Assembly (NCBI GenBank): GCA_910574455.1
Contig: CAJSYZ010000001.1
Coordinates: 1,719,424-1,783,423 of the forward strand
Source of the DNA: Trichaptum fuscoviolaceum
Taxonomy: Eukaryota; Basidiomycota; Agaricomycetes; Hymenochaetales; Trichaptaceae
Direction of reading: 5' to 3'
DNA: 64,000 nt
Under the pieces are notes generated by a model that worked only from the letters and a program-made list of their open reading frames with translations, did no database searches and was not told where the DNA came from. The position numbers and the translations under genes were made by a program. Within the stretch, counting starts at the first letter, position 1. Each line of letters begins with the position of its first letter. This document shows positions 49,736 through 61,047 of the stretch, one piece after another.

Positions 49736-51218
49736 CGCCCAAGCTACCTCCCCCGCCTCGAGAGTCGTCATCCGGTGGGTGGACGATGTCGGCAAAGTCC
49801 TCATCAGAGTTGATGTCGCCTTCCCAAGAGTGGAAGTATTCCTCGGAAAACTTGGACTCGTTGAAATGAAAGTCTAGATTGTCGCTTGATGATTGAGCTG
49901 GTTGCGCCGCGGAGCCCGCACGCCGCTGGGGTGTGCGCGACCTGGCAGTGCTGCCGCTACTGCTACTACGGCTGCCAACCGAGGCCCTGAGGCCGCTGGC
50001 GCGTGAAGATATGTCTAGGCGAGCAAGAGATGATTGAATGTTGTAAGTCGGATCATCGGCACGTAGTCCAATTGACGTGCGTATTTGACGTTCGGTGGGC
50101 GTAGCAGAGCCACCATCATCTCGCGTTGGCGTGAAACCCCTGAGGCACACTTATAAGGGTCGTTGCGAGACGATAGTTGCAGGGGAGCTCACGAATATCG
50201 GTAAGGGACCCAGACTTTGTTCTCTTGGAGATGGCATATCTGGAGTGTCAAGGTATCCCCACGCTTGACCAGATTTACTAGCGGAGTAGGAAAGTATGTT
50301 CTGAACGAGCGGAGTGAAGTGCTGGCTGAGTCTGATTCTGTCGTTTAGCCATCAGTGAACTGTTGACATCATCTTTTCCAGACAAGGTATTTACCTTCTG
50401 ATTCATACCTTCGAAGGATGAGGACGCGACGTTCACAGACGCTCTCTACTTCGTATTCGCCATCATACGTTTCATCGACAATGCGACCACTGTCAAAGTA
50501 CGCTTCTTGGACGTACCACGTGTATTCTTCCATGATGCGGTTAATACGCGCTGTCCGTTCGAGGTCGAGTTCCAGAACGTTGCATTCTTCGAAAAGGTAT
50601 CTCGTATCGGAATGTACAAATAAATTTGTACCGGAGAGGAACTGTAAGAAACATCGGAAATTTCTGCCAATGTGCGAGGTGTGTGTCTTTAACTCAGATA
50701 TATTGTCGCTCATCATGAATTTCACTGGGAAAATGTTGGACAGTGTCAACGACCAGGATCAGAGTGATCATACCATTTAGCGACCACGCGAGGTCGTCTA
50801 CCCATTGGACGAGAGTATTAGCGGAGAGACGACACGTCTCTGCGTAGTCTGGTTCGCCTGACATGGGCAAATTGATGGGCTGAATCAATTTGCATGCAGC
50901 TTTCTAATAGTTTAGCCTACCTGAACTTCTGGAACTAAATGTGCGGAGGGCGCGAGCGAACTTAGTCGCCGATTTGTACTCCTGGGATGGCAGCTCTTCT
51001 TCTGCGGAAGCAAGCCAAGCCCTTAACGCGTTTCCAAGAGTTGGATTCTATAAAAAAAAAGCTTTCAAACAGTTGTATTACTGTGAAAAGTAAGAGCTTA
51101 CTTCACGAAGGGCTACAAGTGCATCTTGGGCGTAAACTTTCCTCTGTTGATTTGTTCTCTGACGATGTCTTTTCTTTGCGCGAGGAGAGGAGGGAGAGGG
51201 TGGGGACGCGTCTGCCAT
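49698..51218 (-). CDS. Conserved-looking protein of unknown function
   Basis: The family is not recognised. A model starting at 51218 (MADASPPSPSSPRAKKRHRQ) joins about six exons in frame with GT-AG introns to the stop at 49698. A basic N-terminus is followed by helices (NPTLGNALRAWLASAEEELP), SANTLVQWVDDLAWSL, a central region with FLSGTNLFVHSDTRYLF and ELDLERTARINRIMEEYTWY, VKRGDTLTLQICHLQENKVW, and a disordered Ser/Arg-rich tail ending in an acidic patch. No catalytic motif or membrane segment is evident. The consistency of splice phases argues for a real gene. Confidence 0.7.
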
Positions 51219-52806
51219 TGCACATATTTGCTGAGTGGGAAGGAAGCCTTTTAGCGATACGAAAAAGCCGAGTTATAAAAACAAACCGGCCGCACTCTGC
51301 AGACCTGGAAATACACAGGAAGCTTGTTTGGAGGGTGTCCAAGCACGTGCTGCCACGTGGAATTAGACTCCATCATGAAAGGAGGGCAGCTGAGTTTTGT
51401 TTGAGTGTTACTGCGGTCCCCCAACAGTCAAGACATTCTGTACAGACGTTTCCGTCCCCTTTCCCGTATTCGCCTCCAGTGTATGTGTATTATACCCGCA
51501 TGCTGCACCTGCCCTTTCAGTCATCCTTGATGTGCTCACCTGGACAAGCTTATCCAAATAGTAACAGCCTATTGTCGACGTATCTCCACCGTTACATCTG
51601 AGTCCCAGTTCAATCCACTGAAATGGGTTTGGGCATCTCACAAGCATACTGTCATTTCATAGCAGCGTGCGTTACTTCGGAGCGGCCTTTAGGTTGCGAT
51701 GATGGCCAAAGACAGGTAAACACTTAATGTGCTGCCAGTAGACACACGACATTCGGAGTCGAAGTCTGTTCGTCACTCTGGCCGATGCTAAAAGTAAGCT
51801 GGCTTCCCTTGTGTTCGAATCAGCAAAATAAGATACTCACTGCAATGGTATAAGCGTCCCGGCGGTGAGGGGAGGGATAAACAATAGGGAAAGTATAGTT
51901 GAAGTAAAAGCCGCGGTTCCGGACGGGCTCGGCGGCCTTCATTTATGCATCGGCCCAAGCGTGTATAACGATCGTCGGAGGGGTGAAAAGTTAGCCTGGA
52001 GCCGCTCACGCTTGCCATTGGTGTGGACGATAGCACCCTAGTGTCTTGTCCGTGAGTTGATTCAAGGCGGGCAAGGAGTTTTATGGACCTCTCAATGTTA
52101 TTTAGCTTCCAAATATTTCTCTAAGGCATCAGAGGGTGCACCTGAAGATCGAAGGCCTTGAAATGAATCAAATACAAATTGCCGCCCTGCGGGGTTAGAG
52201 GGAGTCAGGTGTTGTGTTTTACTCTGTAGACGAATAGCTAGCGCAGACTATCCTTCGGAAAGTAGATGCGCAGGGAAGACTCACATTGTGTCTATCGACC
52301 CATCCTGAATTGGTCGGAATGGCTGATTCTCTTACATCATTTACTTTCATGGGATTTGAGGACCGAGACGCACACATGTGCACAATTTGTGGCTTCATCT
52401 CACGATAACACGGAGTGCCACACCATTGATCGCCCTTTCGATAGATAGCATCCACTACGAGCAAGTAACTTGCACATGAAGTACACTCTGAAGTTCATTC
52501 ATAGAGCAGACGATTTTCTCTTGGAATTTGGATAACCATTCAAAGATGACTGAACAGATCTAGACGATTATTGCCATCAGATGCTCTCGGTGCCTATTAC
52601 GCGGGAGCGCATGTGGATTATTGAGCAACCAACTACCCAAATACCGGACTGGCCAAGAACATACGTAAGGGCATGAGAACGAGAGCATCCACTGAATACA
52701 CAACAGGTCGGTACGGCCCGGGGGGAAGCTGTCCTTACCGCGGAGTGCTAAGCGTTGACTTGCGAACCAATAATGAAGTTGAAGCCCGAATCTCTATGCG
52801 CGATCA
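51219..52806. other. Long intergenic stretch, no gene supported
   Basis: Short reading frames occur on both strands, but none shows family resemblance or consistent splice structure. No tandem repeat or transposon end stands out. The right part includes the 3' flank of the RsfS-like gene. Confidence 0.4.
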
Positions 52807-53611
52807 TCACCAATGCCACGTCCGCGCTCGCGCATCGACTGGAAAGAACTTTTGACGAGCCGACCGACTGAGGACGTGCACAGCAAATTCACCAGCATCA
52901 AGCATGCCCCAGCCATCTTGCACACGGCGCTTTTTATTCGGTGGAAGCTGAACAGGAGGATCGTTGGATAGAAGCTGATAATTGATGTCAAATTCACGTA
53001 TGAGCCGGACATCGAATGGGACGAAAATATAGAACAAAAACCCACCGACTTGCGCACAATTCGCATAACTGATTCAATGGCACCGCGATTCTCGGTACCC
53101 TCTTTCACCTAATAGACCGGCGAAAATGGGCCGGCGGATGAGCTCCTGAGTTAGATTTTTCCGGCAGCAAAGGAATGAGAGTACCCACCTGCGCAAGGAC
53201 AATCCATCGCCAAAGACCACCTTCAGGTTCTGGTACACCTAGGCCAAAATCTGTACGCCCTCGTCTCCGCCTTCCTTTGGGCATTTGGTGCGGTAACGGA
53301 GGCCCTGGCTGCGTGATAAGTGGTGGCCGAATCTCGACACCCCATGGTTCTAAGTGAGGAGACTTTGAAAGTTCGGAATGCAATTGTTTGAGATGATCCG
53401 GAATGTCCGCAGATAGAGATTGTGGTGTGCCTTGTGCATTCTCGGAAGGTGGTTCAAGATGGGGTGGTTGCGCACGAGATGCGAACTCCTCGTCCACAAA
53501 CCACGGAGTCTGCAAGTTGTTATTTGAAACAGTTGAAAATGATTTTGTCGAGCAACGGTTATAGCTTCGCGTTGATAATCCAATAACTTTGAGGAGCCTA
53601 AGTCTGTCCAT
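52807..53611 (-). CDS. Mitochondrial RsfS/Iojap-family ribosome factor
   Basis: The family (bacterial RsfS, human MALSU1, N-terminal part of yeast ATP25) binds the large ribosomal subunit and acts in mitochondrial ribosome assembly or silencing. The start at 53611 (MDRLRLLKVIGLSTRSYN) gives an Arg/Ser-rich presequence. After a disordered stretch the domain runs WRWIVLAQ, VKEGTENRGAIESVMRIVRK, LPPNKKRRVQDGWGMLDAG and EFAVHVLSRSARQKFF, ending at 52807. Introns lie near 53,108-53,190 and 52,978-53,047 and join in frame. Length is about 220 residues, without the long C-terminal helix domain of ascomycete ATP25. Confidence 0.85.
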
Positions 53612-54293
53612 GGAGAAAATTATATGGTTTTTGGGAGAAGAATCGGAGAATAGTAAAAGCTGAACTTAGCCGCAACTTGAAGTGTAAAGTCAACTCAAGT
53701 TCAGAACTCGGACCTGCTTAGTCACCAGTTTCCTCTTTAAGAAATAAGGTTTAAGAAATAGCCTGTACTTCCATTACTTCCATATACATACTCCCCTTTT
53801 CATTTCAAAGACTAAAGCACGGGGAAGAAGTCATAGTGGGTAGTAACAGACATTGTCATGAGTCCACGTAGACCTTCTGCATTGCAACAAGACTTGATGC
53901 TCCCGCACAGAACATTTGTAACGAGAACATATATTAGTCTCCTGTAACAGGCAATGGAACTCGTATGTTGTTCGGAGAAGAGAAGTTTGGATAAATGGAG
54001 AGAGAAACAGAGAACAAGGATGATAGCAAGAGATGGAGCGGTATGAGCTAGGGACAGGAAGTAAGTACCATTAAATGAGACTAGCGACTAATGAACGTAG
54101 GTGTAAAACTAAGGAAAACATAAGGGGGAATAAAAGGAGAGGATACCTGGTGAAAGGCCAGTGACGTTGAAGAGGGAGTTCGAAAAAGTCAGCGCACCAG
54201 TGACCAGATGCATCATTCTCGTAGCCGAGTGGTTTCCATGAGGTACATGCTGACCAGTGGATACATGCACAAATAAATCCTCTGAATGTTGGA
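53612..54293. other. Intergenic, no gene seen
   Basis: No supported coding region or repeat. It contains the upstream region of the RsfS-like gene and the 3' flank of the truncated RTA1-like gene. Confidence 0.4.
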
Positions 54294-54975
54294 TTAGGGT
54301 CCCTCAACAGGAGTATGGTGAGTGTTTTGTATCGGGGTCCCCTGAGGACTCGCTAGGCTCTGTAAAGCATATAATTCCTCCTCTGGGACGGGAGATATAT
54401 ACTGTCCGGGCCAGAATGGGAAATAGACAGCCGTAGCCACAAAAAGCGGCAGAGCATCGAGAACGTAGAAGTATACTGAGTTGAGACGAATGTCAGATCT
54501 CACAGCTATGCAAGTTATACGTGACTGACTTTCATGTGTGAGAAGAAAGCCCTTAGGCCCCTGCGCAAACTCAATCACCCGGTATATACCACGAATCTAA
54601 TATAACTTTAGCACAAATACTTTCGGAGTGAATTCACACGCACCATCATGATATTGCATAAGGAAGTCAAGTATAATAGATAAAAGATACGCTTGGATAT
54701 CATGTTCGTCTTGACGAATAACCGATCCTTCCTGACACGCCGGTGGGTGTCGATGAGCAGGACCGCAAACACAAGACACGATATTGTCTGCGCGATGAGG
54801 CCGATGAGTACAATAAGAGAGCCTAGTTTCCGGTTGCCTGTTATCCCACCACCAGAACCCTGTGACACAGATCAATCAGTCTTTCATGGTATGCCAGTGT
54901 GTAGGTCGTGGCGATATACGATTTACCTGAATCGAGAATGTAGTCAGTTTTCACCGATATCTCTCCGGAATACTT
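54294..54975 (-). pseudogene. 5'-truncated RTA1-like membrane protein relic
   Basis: The three exons match the C-terminal half of the intact neighbour at 55,701-56,899: GSGGGITGNRKLGSLIVLIG, a VRKDRLFVKTN loop, IRGIYRVIEFAQGPKGFLLT, and VYFYVLDALPLFVATAVYFP, ending at 54294. Upstream of about 54,960 the frame (KLTTFSIQ) runs into a stop, and no equivalent of the neighbour's N-terminal three or four transmembrane segments is found before 55,700. The introns are retained with usable splice sites, so this is a partial tandem duplicate, not a retrocopy. A shorter protein starting at an internal Met near 54,868 remains possible. Confidence 0.65.
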
Positions 54976-55037
54976 TTATTACCTAATTTTTTTTTTGATT
55001 CTCGTCCTATATTACCGAAAGCCAGTTTTCTCCGAGG

Positions 55038-55400
55038 TTACTCTGTTTTTTTTAGTATGTAACTTTTTTCGAGGATTGAAAGGGGAGTAAAGATTTCAGG
55101 CTGCTCGGCCCAGTATCTAGTGGGAACCAGAGTCCTGCCAAGACAAGCAAAGATAGCGGAGTTCGCTTCATGACAAGGAGCATCATGGGTAATACGATCC
55201 GTTGATGCATTCAACTCTGGCAGTATGGTTGCGTGATAGTTGTGCGTTCTTAATGAAATGGGTTGTTCAGACTTGAATCGTTGTTTCTGCAGCTTCATGA
55301 TGGCTTGTTTCCCTTGATAAGCAAGAATGTCTACTGATATCATGACACCGCACTGCAGATTCACTTTCTCTGCGGATGTCACATTTAACGATTGAAACAT
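55038..55400 (-). other. 120-codon reading frame of unknown status
   Basis: An open frame (MFQSLNVTSAEKVNLQC at its start) lies between the truncated and the intact RTA1-like copies. An upstream GTAAGT...CCGCAG intron could join it to HDGPAGQPAD in the frame further 5'. It is not similar to RTA1 and not recognised. It may be the debris that replaced the missing 5' half of the truncated copy. Confidence 0.25.
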
Positions 55401-55700
55401 CTACATAGACACCACTTACGATCTGCTGGCTGTCCCGCAGGACCATCATGGCGTGTTGCTTTCTGATTGAGATGGCAGTTCTAAGTGCTACGACTGAGCA
55501 ACGAGCATTGTCCAAAGTCCTATTTCAACTGAACCAGAAATATGTATCCCTCCATTTTGTATAACACGACCATTGACGTTGAGATGCATCGAGCCCTCCT
55601 AGGTTTGTTTTCTTCCCTTTATAGTACGAGAAATTGCTTAACTTCCGACCCATCGGTGTGTCTACCCGAAGATGTGTTCAAATGTATGCTTTGGAGAAGA

Positions 55701-56899
55701 TTAGCTATCTTCAGTTGCAGAGTAGTGTACCTCTCGGTGAGGAACGTTGTATGGGTTCGACAGCTTCTGGAGACTAAGCATTTCCTCCCTGGGAATCGAG
55801 GTGACATACTCTCCGGGCCAGAATGGGGCATAAATGACCGTCGCAAGAAATAAGGGGAGGGCATCGAGAGCATAGAAGTATACTGGATTGATTGTTTTAC
55901 AGGTTAGAGATGCATACTCACATAAATCGTCACTAACCTTCATGAGTAACAAGAAAACCAAGATGTCCCTGCCCAAACTCAATCACTCGGTATACACCGC
56001 GAATCTATTTAAATGATAACATTAGAAACAGTATATTCTGATTTGGATATCATCACATACCACAATTAACAGTGATGAGAGGTACAGAAGATGGAATATA
56101 CGCATGAACGTATGCCTCTCAACAAATACGAGGTCCTTTGCGATGCGTCGGTGAGAGTTGAGAAGAAGGAAGATAAACGCAAGATATGAGAGGGTTTGTG
56201 TGATGAGGCCAACGAGTAGTATTCGTGATCCAAGCGAAGCGCTGTCATGGTTGCTTTCTATACCCCCACCGGCACCCTAGAGAGTAGACAAATGAGCTGC
56301 GCATGCATTTTAAATCGGGGTGTAGTGTGTACCTGAATCATGAAAGTAACTACATCGCTGATGATGAACACTCTAGCGACAATCCGCGGGTGAATATAGC
56401 TGTACTGGTCGCCTACGCGGTTGCGCACAAGTCTTCCATATAATATGTAGTTGAAGGCCAAAAACGCGGCAGGCGATGTGACTAAGAAGAGCTGCATCAC
56501 AATGAAAAGGCCCTCATTATTTGGATTACTATCGATAGCAATGCGGAGAAAATAGCCAGCGCAGTAGCCTGGAATAATAGATGATAAGTCTTTTCAATCA
56601 CCAATAAAACGAGCTTACAGAATACACCGATAGGCAGACAGAGGCCCCACCAATCTCTCCTATGGCTTAGACGAAGGAATAAAGCAACTGACAAAAGGAA
56701 GAAGAGTGCCCCAGCAGATCCAGCAGCTGGTTTGTTTGGATCGTAGCCTGCAAGATTGTACATTAAATTCGGGATTCTGAGAGTGGCAATCATACGAATT
56801 CTCACCAAATACAAGTTGGACTATGGTACGATGAAATCGATCTGAGCCTGGAGAAAGCATGTCAGAACGAGAAATCACAGAGTAGACGCTGATTTGCAT
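55701..56899 (-). CDS. RTA1-like multi-pass membrane protein
   Basis: RTA1-family fungal proteins have seven predicted transmembrane helices and are linked to resistance to toxic lipophilic compounds or lipid translocation. The start is taken as 56899 (MQISVYSVISRSDM), although a later Met is possible. Family features are FGYDPNKPAAGSAGALFFLL, WWGLCLPIGVF, GYFLRIAIDSNPNNEGLFIV, VTSPAAFLAFNYILYGRLVR, a GAGGGIESN segment, VYRVIEFGQGHLGFLVTHE and YFYALDALPLFLATVIYAPF, ending ATEDS at 55701. Seven or so exons join in frame to about 310 residues. A truncated relative lies immediately downstream. Confidence 0.85.
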
Positions 56900-57386
56900 A
56901 TCTTACTGGGCATCTATGTAAATTCAGAGGTTGAAACAATACGAGTCGTATAGAGCGTTTGAAGGGCATCCTGCAACACTGGCATATGTAGGACCACGTA
57001 TTATAGTATGCACTGCATGTTGTCCGCCAGCCTGTGAGGAACAGCGCAGATCAATGCCTGCGCATGCATAATTAAGTTGCCTGAATACACTTCTTCAAAC
57101 ACGTTTACAGCACGATAAACTGCGGAGGAGAGCGCTGACATTGATGGTGATGGTGGGCGCAGCGAAGGAAGCAAATTATTGAATGGCTGCCATTTTCGGA
57201 GTTCAAGTTATTGAACTTCATACCCAAAATAGGAAATCTGGATTTGACATGTGAATTCAGTCGATTTCAATTATTTGAGTAATACTTCTTCATCAAGATC
57301 TCGGACGTCCTCTTCGGTCGCGCTGACTTTGCGGCCCTCTTCAACAACGACGACGACGACTAACGACAGCAACGACGCACATAACT
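56900..57386. other. Divergent spacer between RTA1-like gene and SHR3
   Basis: No gene is supported. The CGACGACGACGAC-type trinucleotide run near 57,345-57,380 is part of the leader of SHR3. Confidence 0.4.
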
Positions 57387-58219
57387 ATGGCGCTTCGGAT
57401 TTGCGTCGTTATATGTGCAACTTCTTTTCTCCTTGGTAGGTCGCGTTCTGACAACTTGAAGCAAGAACACGGTCTAACCAACTTTCGATTTGACGCTCAG
57501 GCATTCTTTTTTCGCATTGGACTGCGGACTCGCTCTCTCTGTGGATGACACCTTCTTCAAATGAAAATATCTGGGTAGCTGCAGGATACTACTCATTATT
57601 CGCGCGCTGTCCCGCAGAACTTGGCTACATTCTAGCTGCGATCGTAACTTTAGGTGCTGCGACCATTCTATGGAGTTTAGGTGATGGTGCTGCGGGGAAC
57701 TTGATGTTTGACACCGCCAGCATATGTGAGTTCTGTCTGTTCACAGTCGACCATTGACAGCTCGAACGTTTTGGAACTGATTGACGTTATCATCCAGTCC
57801 TGTATGGCACGTCTGTTGCTGTTTACTTGTACAGAATCCTTCCAAGTTTGTATTTTCCTCCCTAGGCTGCATGGATGACTGCTCAACCTCTGTATTATGC
57901 AGCCTTCCTGGGAGCATTCGAAAGCATCCCTCCTCACTCGTCCAGAACATCTGAGGTCCCCCCCTCCCTAAGATCGGAGGTGCTTAACCTCGCAACCGGA
58001 AACCTTGTTTCTAGTGTCGCACTGACGGGCGTCATGGTCCTGCAGGCTGCTCGATGGTGGTCGGAGCAGTCGGATCCAGAAGAAGAGGTGGAAGAGGTGG
58101 TGAGCGAGACGTCGTCACACCGTAGACGTAAACTAAGGCGCAGGAAAAACTCGAAGTTATCTGCAGATGGAACTCAGGCTTCAAGCGGAGCGTCGAACTC
58201 GACCATAAAAACGAGCTGA
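57387..58219 (+). CDS. SHR3: SHR3-type ER packaging chaperone for amino acid permeases
   Basis: SHR3 is an ER membrane protein that helps amino acid permeases fold and enter COPII vesicles. The start ATG 57387 (MALRICVVICATSFLLG) forms the first transmembrane segment. Exon 2 gives ILFSHWTADSLSLWM and the conserved WVAAGYYSLFARCPAELGYI, TLGAATILWSLGDGAAGNLM. Exon 3 gives FLYGTSVAVYLYRILP, and a 59-nt intron (about 57,847-57,900) leads to TFLGAFESIPPH. Four transmembrane helices are expected. The C-terminus is charged, with an acidic run followed by a basic RRRKLRRRK cluster. The length of about 220 residues is normal. Confidence 0.9.
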
Positions 58220-58667
58220 GACTCGTAAAACCTTACTTGTCGTCGTATTAACGGTCTTTTCTCTATTTTGGGACAAGAACAATTAATGCTTATGTTACTC
58301 TCACTGCTGTATCTGTTGTTTTTTGCATGTTATTACGATTTTGGTACGATGCACGTCCGAATAACTGTGATCTGGTCTGCTAGTAACCCTCAAGAAATAT
58401 CGCGAACATTTTGGGTGTAATGGCTTCAAGAAAAGAATGTATCACCGATGTATGATGGCATGATGACGCGCATACTACCGAAATAACTATCACCCGTAAT
58501 TTCATCTGTCATGAATGATGGTCGTTGCGAAATCCTTTTACAAACCAAGGACCTATTCTGGGGTTTTCCAAACAGTCCATGAGTTTTCAGTTCACAGCTC
58601 GTCCAAATATCATATGCAAAGACATACGAAAGCAGTGCTCTTAGAAGCGATGCTGGCCTTATAAACT
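58220..58667. other. Convergent 3' intergenic region
   Basis: This lies between the stops of SHR3 and the EI24-family gene. No gene or notable repeat is seen. Confidence 0.4.
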
Positions 58668-60191
58668 TCAGTCTGCTTTTCGTCTCGAACCTATATTGTT
58701 GAGTCGAAGGCCAGATGTGCTGCGTGCCGTGTTGTAAACCGCACTGAGATTAATAGTATCGGCGCTCCCTTCTTCCACGCTTTCGACGGTACTGTCGCTT
58801 AAGCCCCTTCGGCGCCTGTTACTGCCGACCACGTCTGCACCATACTCATTTTGGCGGCCTTTGCCTCCGCCGACGCTAAGTAGTCTTACGATGCGATCAT
58901 TCAGCCAAAGAACCAGTGCAAATATCGGCATGCGAATCGGAACAAAGGGGGAGGGGTATCGAATTGTTTGCTGTCCTTCGCGGCCCGAGTAGTCACTTGT
59001 AAATGCCAGAGGGTTGTATGGGTTTGACGGAACAGGCTCGGCATGCATCGCCATGATTACATACTGTGCAAAAGTAGGGAGAATCAGGTAAACGGACTTC
59101 GAAAGAATCGATTTTCTCACCGACGGAAGGACCAGAGCAAAGAGTGCAGCATTTGCCAGTGTACTTCCCCACATACATATTGCAGAAGACGGTAGCCCTG
59201 TAACGCCGTAGCAAGGTTCATTATTTAGGGTATATGCATTTAAGGAAAATGCCTTACCGAAGGCAAGATAGTATGCCCAGCGTTCCTCAAGGTGCCTTAT
59301 TCGTTGAGCCAAAGTTAAGCCACGAGCTATCCAGATAAATCTGTATCAATTAAGTCACGCCTGCACTATTGCTTTTCTCATATGAACTTACTCGAAACAG
59401 TAGAACCTAGAGAGCGTCTCAGAGACCAAGATAATTTGAGTCACAAATAATCATGAAACTCACGAATCTACCCAGCAAAAGAAGAGGAAGCTAGCTGCAT
59501 TGCCAGCAACAGGAATATATGTCAATGCAATTGAGATTAGCACTGACGTGCAGATCATTACAGCACGGTACGCAGAGGTGGCGAGGGAGGTAAGGATGCC
59601 GGTATAGGTTGAGGGTTGAGCTGCTTTACGATTTCCATGCCTTAACATGTAAGAACGATTTGCAACAACATTACACCATGAGCTCTAGCATTTTTGATTA
59701 AAAACATATGGCCAATAGTAAAGGGGCTTCTCACATTCATATATAACGATGCACCGACGACAGGGAATAGCCAAAGAACTCGGTAAAACCACCCGACATT
59801 ACGATGAAGCCATTTTTGTTGATCACGAACGAGGGGGTGTAGAAGTTGATCGAAGACGTATATAGATGTCAATGAAAGCGCGTTTAGCATGAACGACTTC
59901 AAGAAATTGGCCCGGATTTCTGGATCGCTTGAACACTAGTAAGAATGCTGGATTATTCGTCAAGTTCCCTTCACAAGATACATACCCATATGCGGTGGAT
60001 ATCACGAAGTCCCATCTATTAGCATCAACAAGCCCGCGCCATGCCCAGGATATTTGCAGCTTCAGCGTCTCAGGTAGGGAGAGGAACGTCGGGTACGCGC
60101 TTCTCGCTTGCGCTGCTGAGATTTGATGGCCCGGATTGTAGTACGGGCTTGCTGGCCTTCCATCGTACGCTTGAGGAGAGTAGGGGTGCAT
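58668..60191 (-). CDS. EI24-family ER membrane protein
   Basis: EI24 (etoposide-induced 2.4) proteins are multi-pass ER proteins linked to autophagy in animals; a fungal role is not settled. The start is at 60191 (MHPYSPQAYDGRP). A soluble N-terminus leads to LQISWAWRGLVDANRWD. Family core segments are SSWCNVVANRSYML, an IATS-like LATSAYRAVMIC, YIPVAGNAASFLFFCWVDSF, YCFEFIWIARGLTLAQRIRH and LEERWAYYLAFGLPSSAICM. The C-terminal tail is Ser/Arg-rich. About seven exons; roughly 390 residues with about six transmembrane segments. It is head to head with CDC25. Confidence 0.85.
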
Positions 60192-61047
60192 GAGACTGCG
60201 ATTAGACAGACAGTGAAGTCTTCTATGAAGAGTAGGTGGAATCGGGTAGGCTGCAGCCTGCCTTTAAGACGTGGAGGCAGTTGAGAAGCAAGGCAAGGCC
60301 AGCGGCACGCGAACTTCAACTTGAGCCTCCGAGTCGCCGCCCATGATTGACACGTGATCTGAGCGCGTCTAGGGGCGCGTAGATTACGTCATCTCGTCGG
60401 GATGGAGTTGAACTAGGAGCAAACAACACATAACACAGGTCTTTGTTCCCCTCTTACACCTTGTCGCTGCGTGCCCCAGTGAGCCTCCACTCTTTGCCAG
60501 CGTTGACCGCGACAAAATTTTCGCATCTTGGTCCATAGGAGCGACATTGGTGAGTTGAAACAGTGAATACAAGGCATTGAATTGCGTGTGCTCATTGCAT
60601 CAACATTCGCTAAAGGTGTGGACCCACAAACCCTTGGGTTCAAATTCGTGAGTAGCCGCCCATCAGTTGACTTTCGACCTTTTCCTTCTGGTCTCCACCG
60701 TCGACTCTGTCTTCATTCTTCTTCCTTCACTTTTCTTCGTAAAACTTTCGGGTCTCTGACTTTCTTTCTCATCGAAAGGTAACGGCCTCCTCCGCCAACA
60801 CGTTCCTTCTTAACGGTCAGTGGTCTTCATTTTCTCAACATGTGCGATGTGGTTTGTGGAGACAATAGGGAACCAGGAATGCTCACATTTTCATTGTCAT
60901 CCATAGCCGGCCACAGTTGTACAAGGACGGTACCCACTTTCTGACATCAACTCGTTCGTATTTCATCTTCTAAGTTTGAGTCCCTCGTATTGACCTTGTC
61001 CTCTCACATCCACCTTCATCGTCCCGCTGTACATCATCAATTCCTCA
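60192..61047. promoter_or_regulatory. Upstream region shared by EI24 gene and CDC25
   Basis: This 856-bp divergent region has a pyrimidine-rich tract at about 60,670-60,775, consistent with a long CDC25 leader that may contain an intron (GTAACGG donor near 60,779). No coding exon with family similarity is found. Confidence 0.4.

Noticed and set aside
51788..52464. Short minus-strand reading frames of about 80 codons
   Set aside because: No family resemblance, splice context or codon pattern beyond chance.
60600..60660. tRNA-like GGGTTCAAATT segment upstream of CDC25
   Set aside because: No matching D arm or acceptor stem is found and the T stem does not pair.
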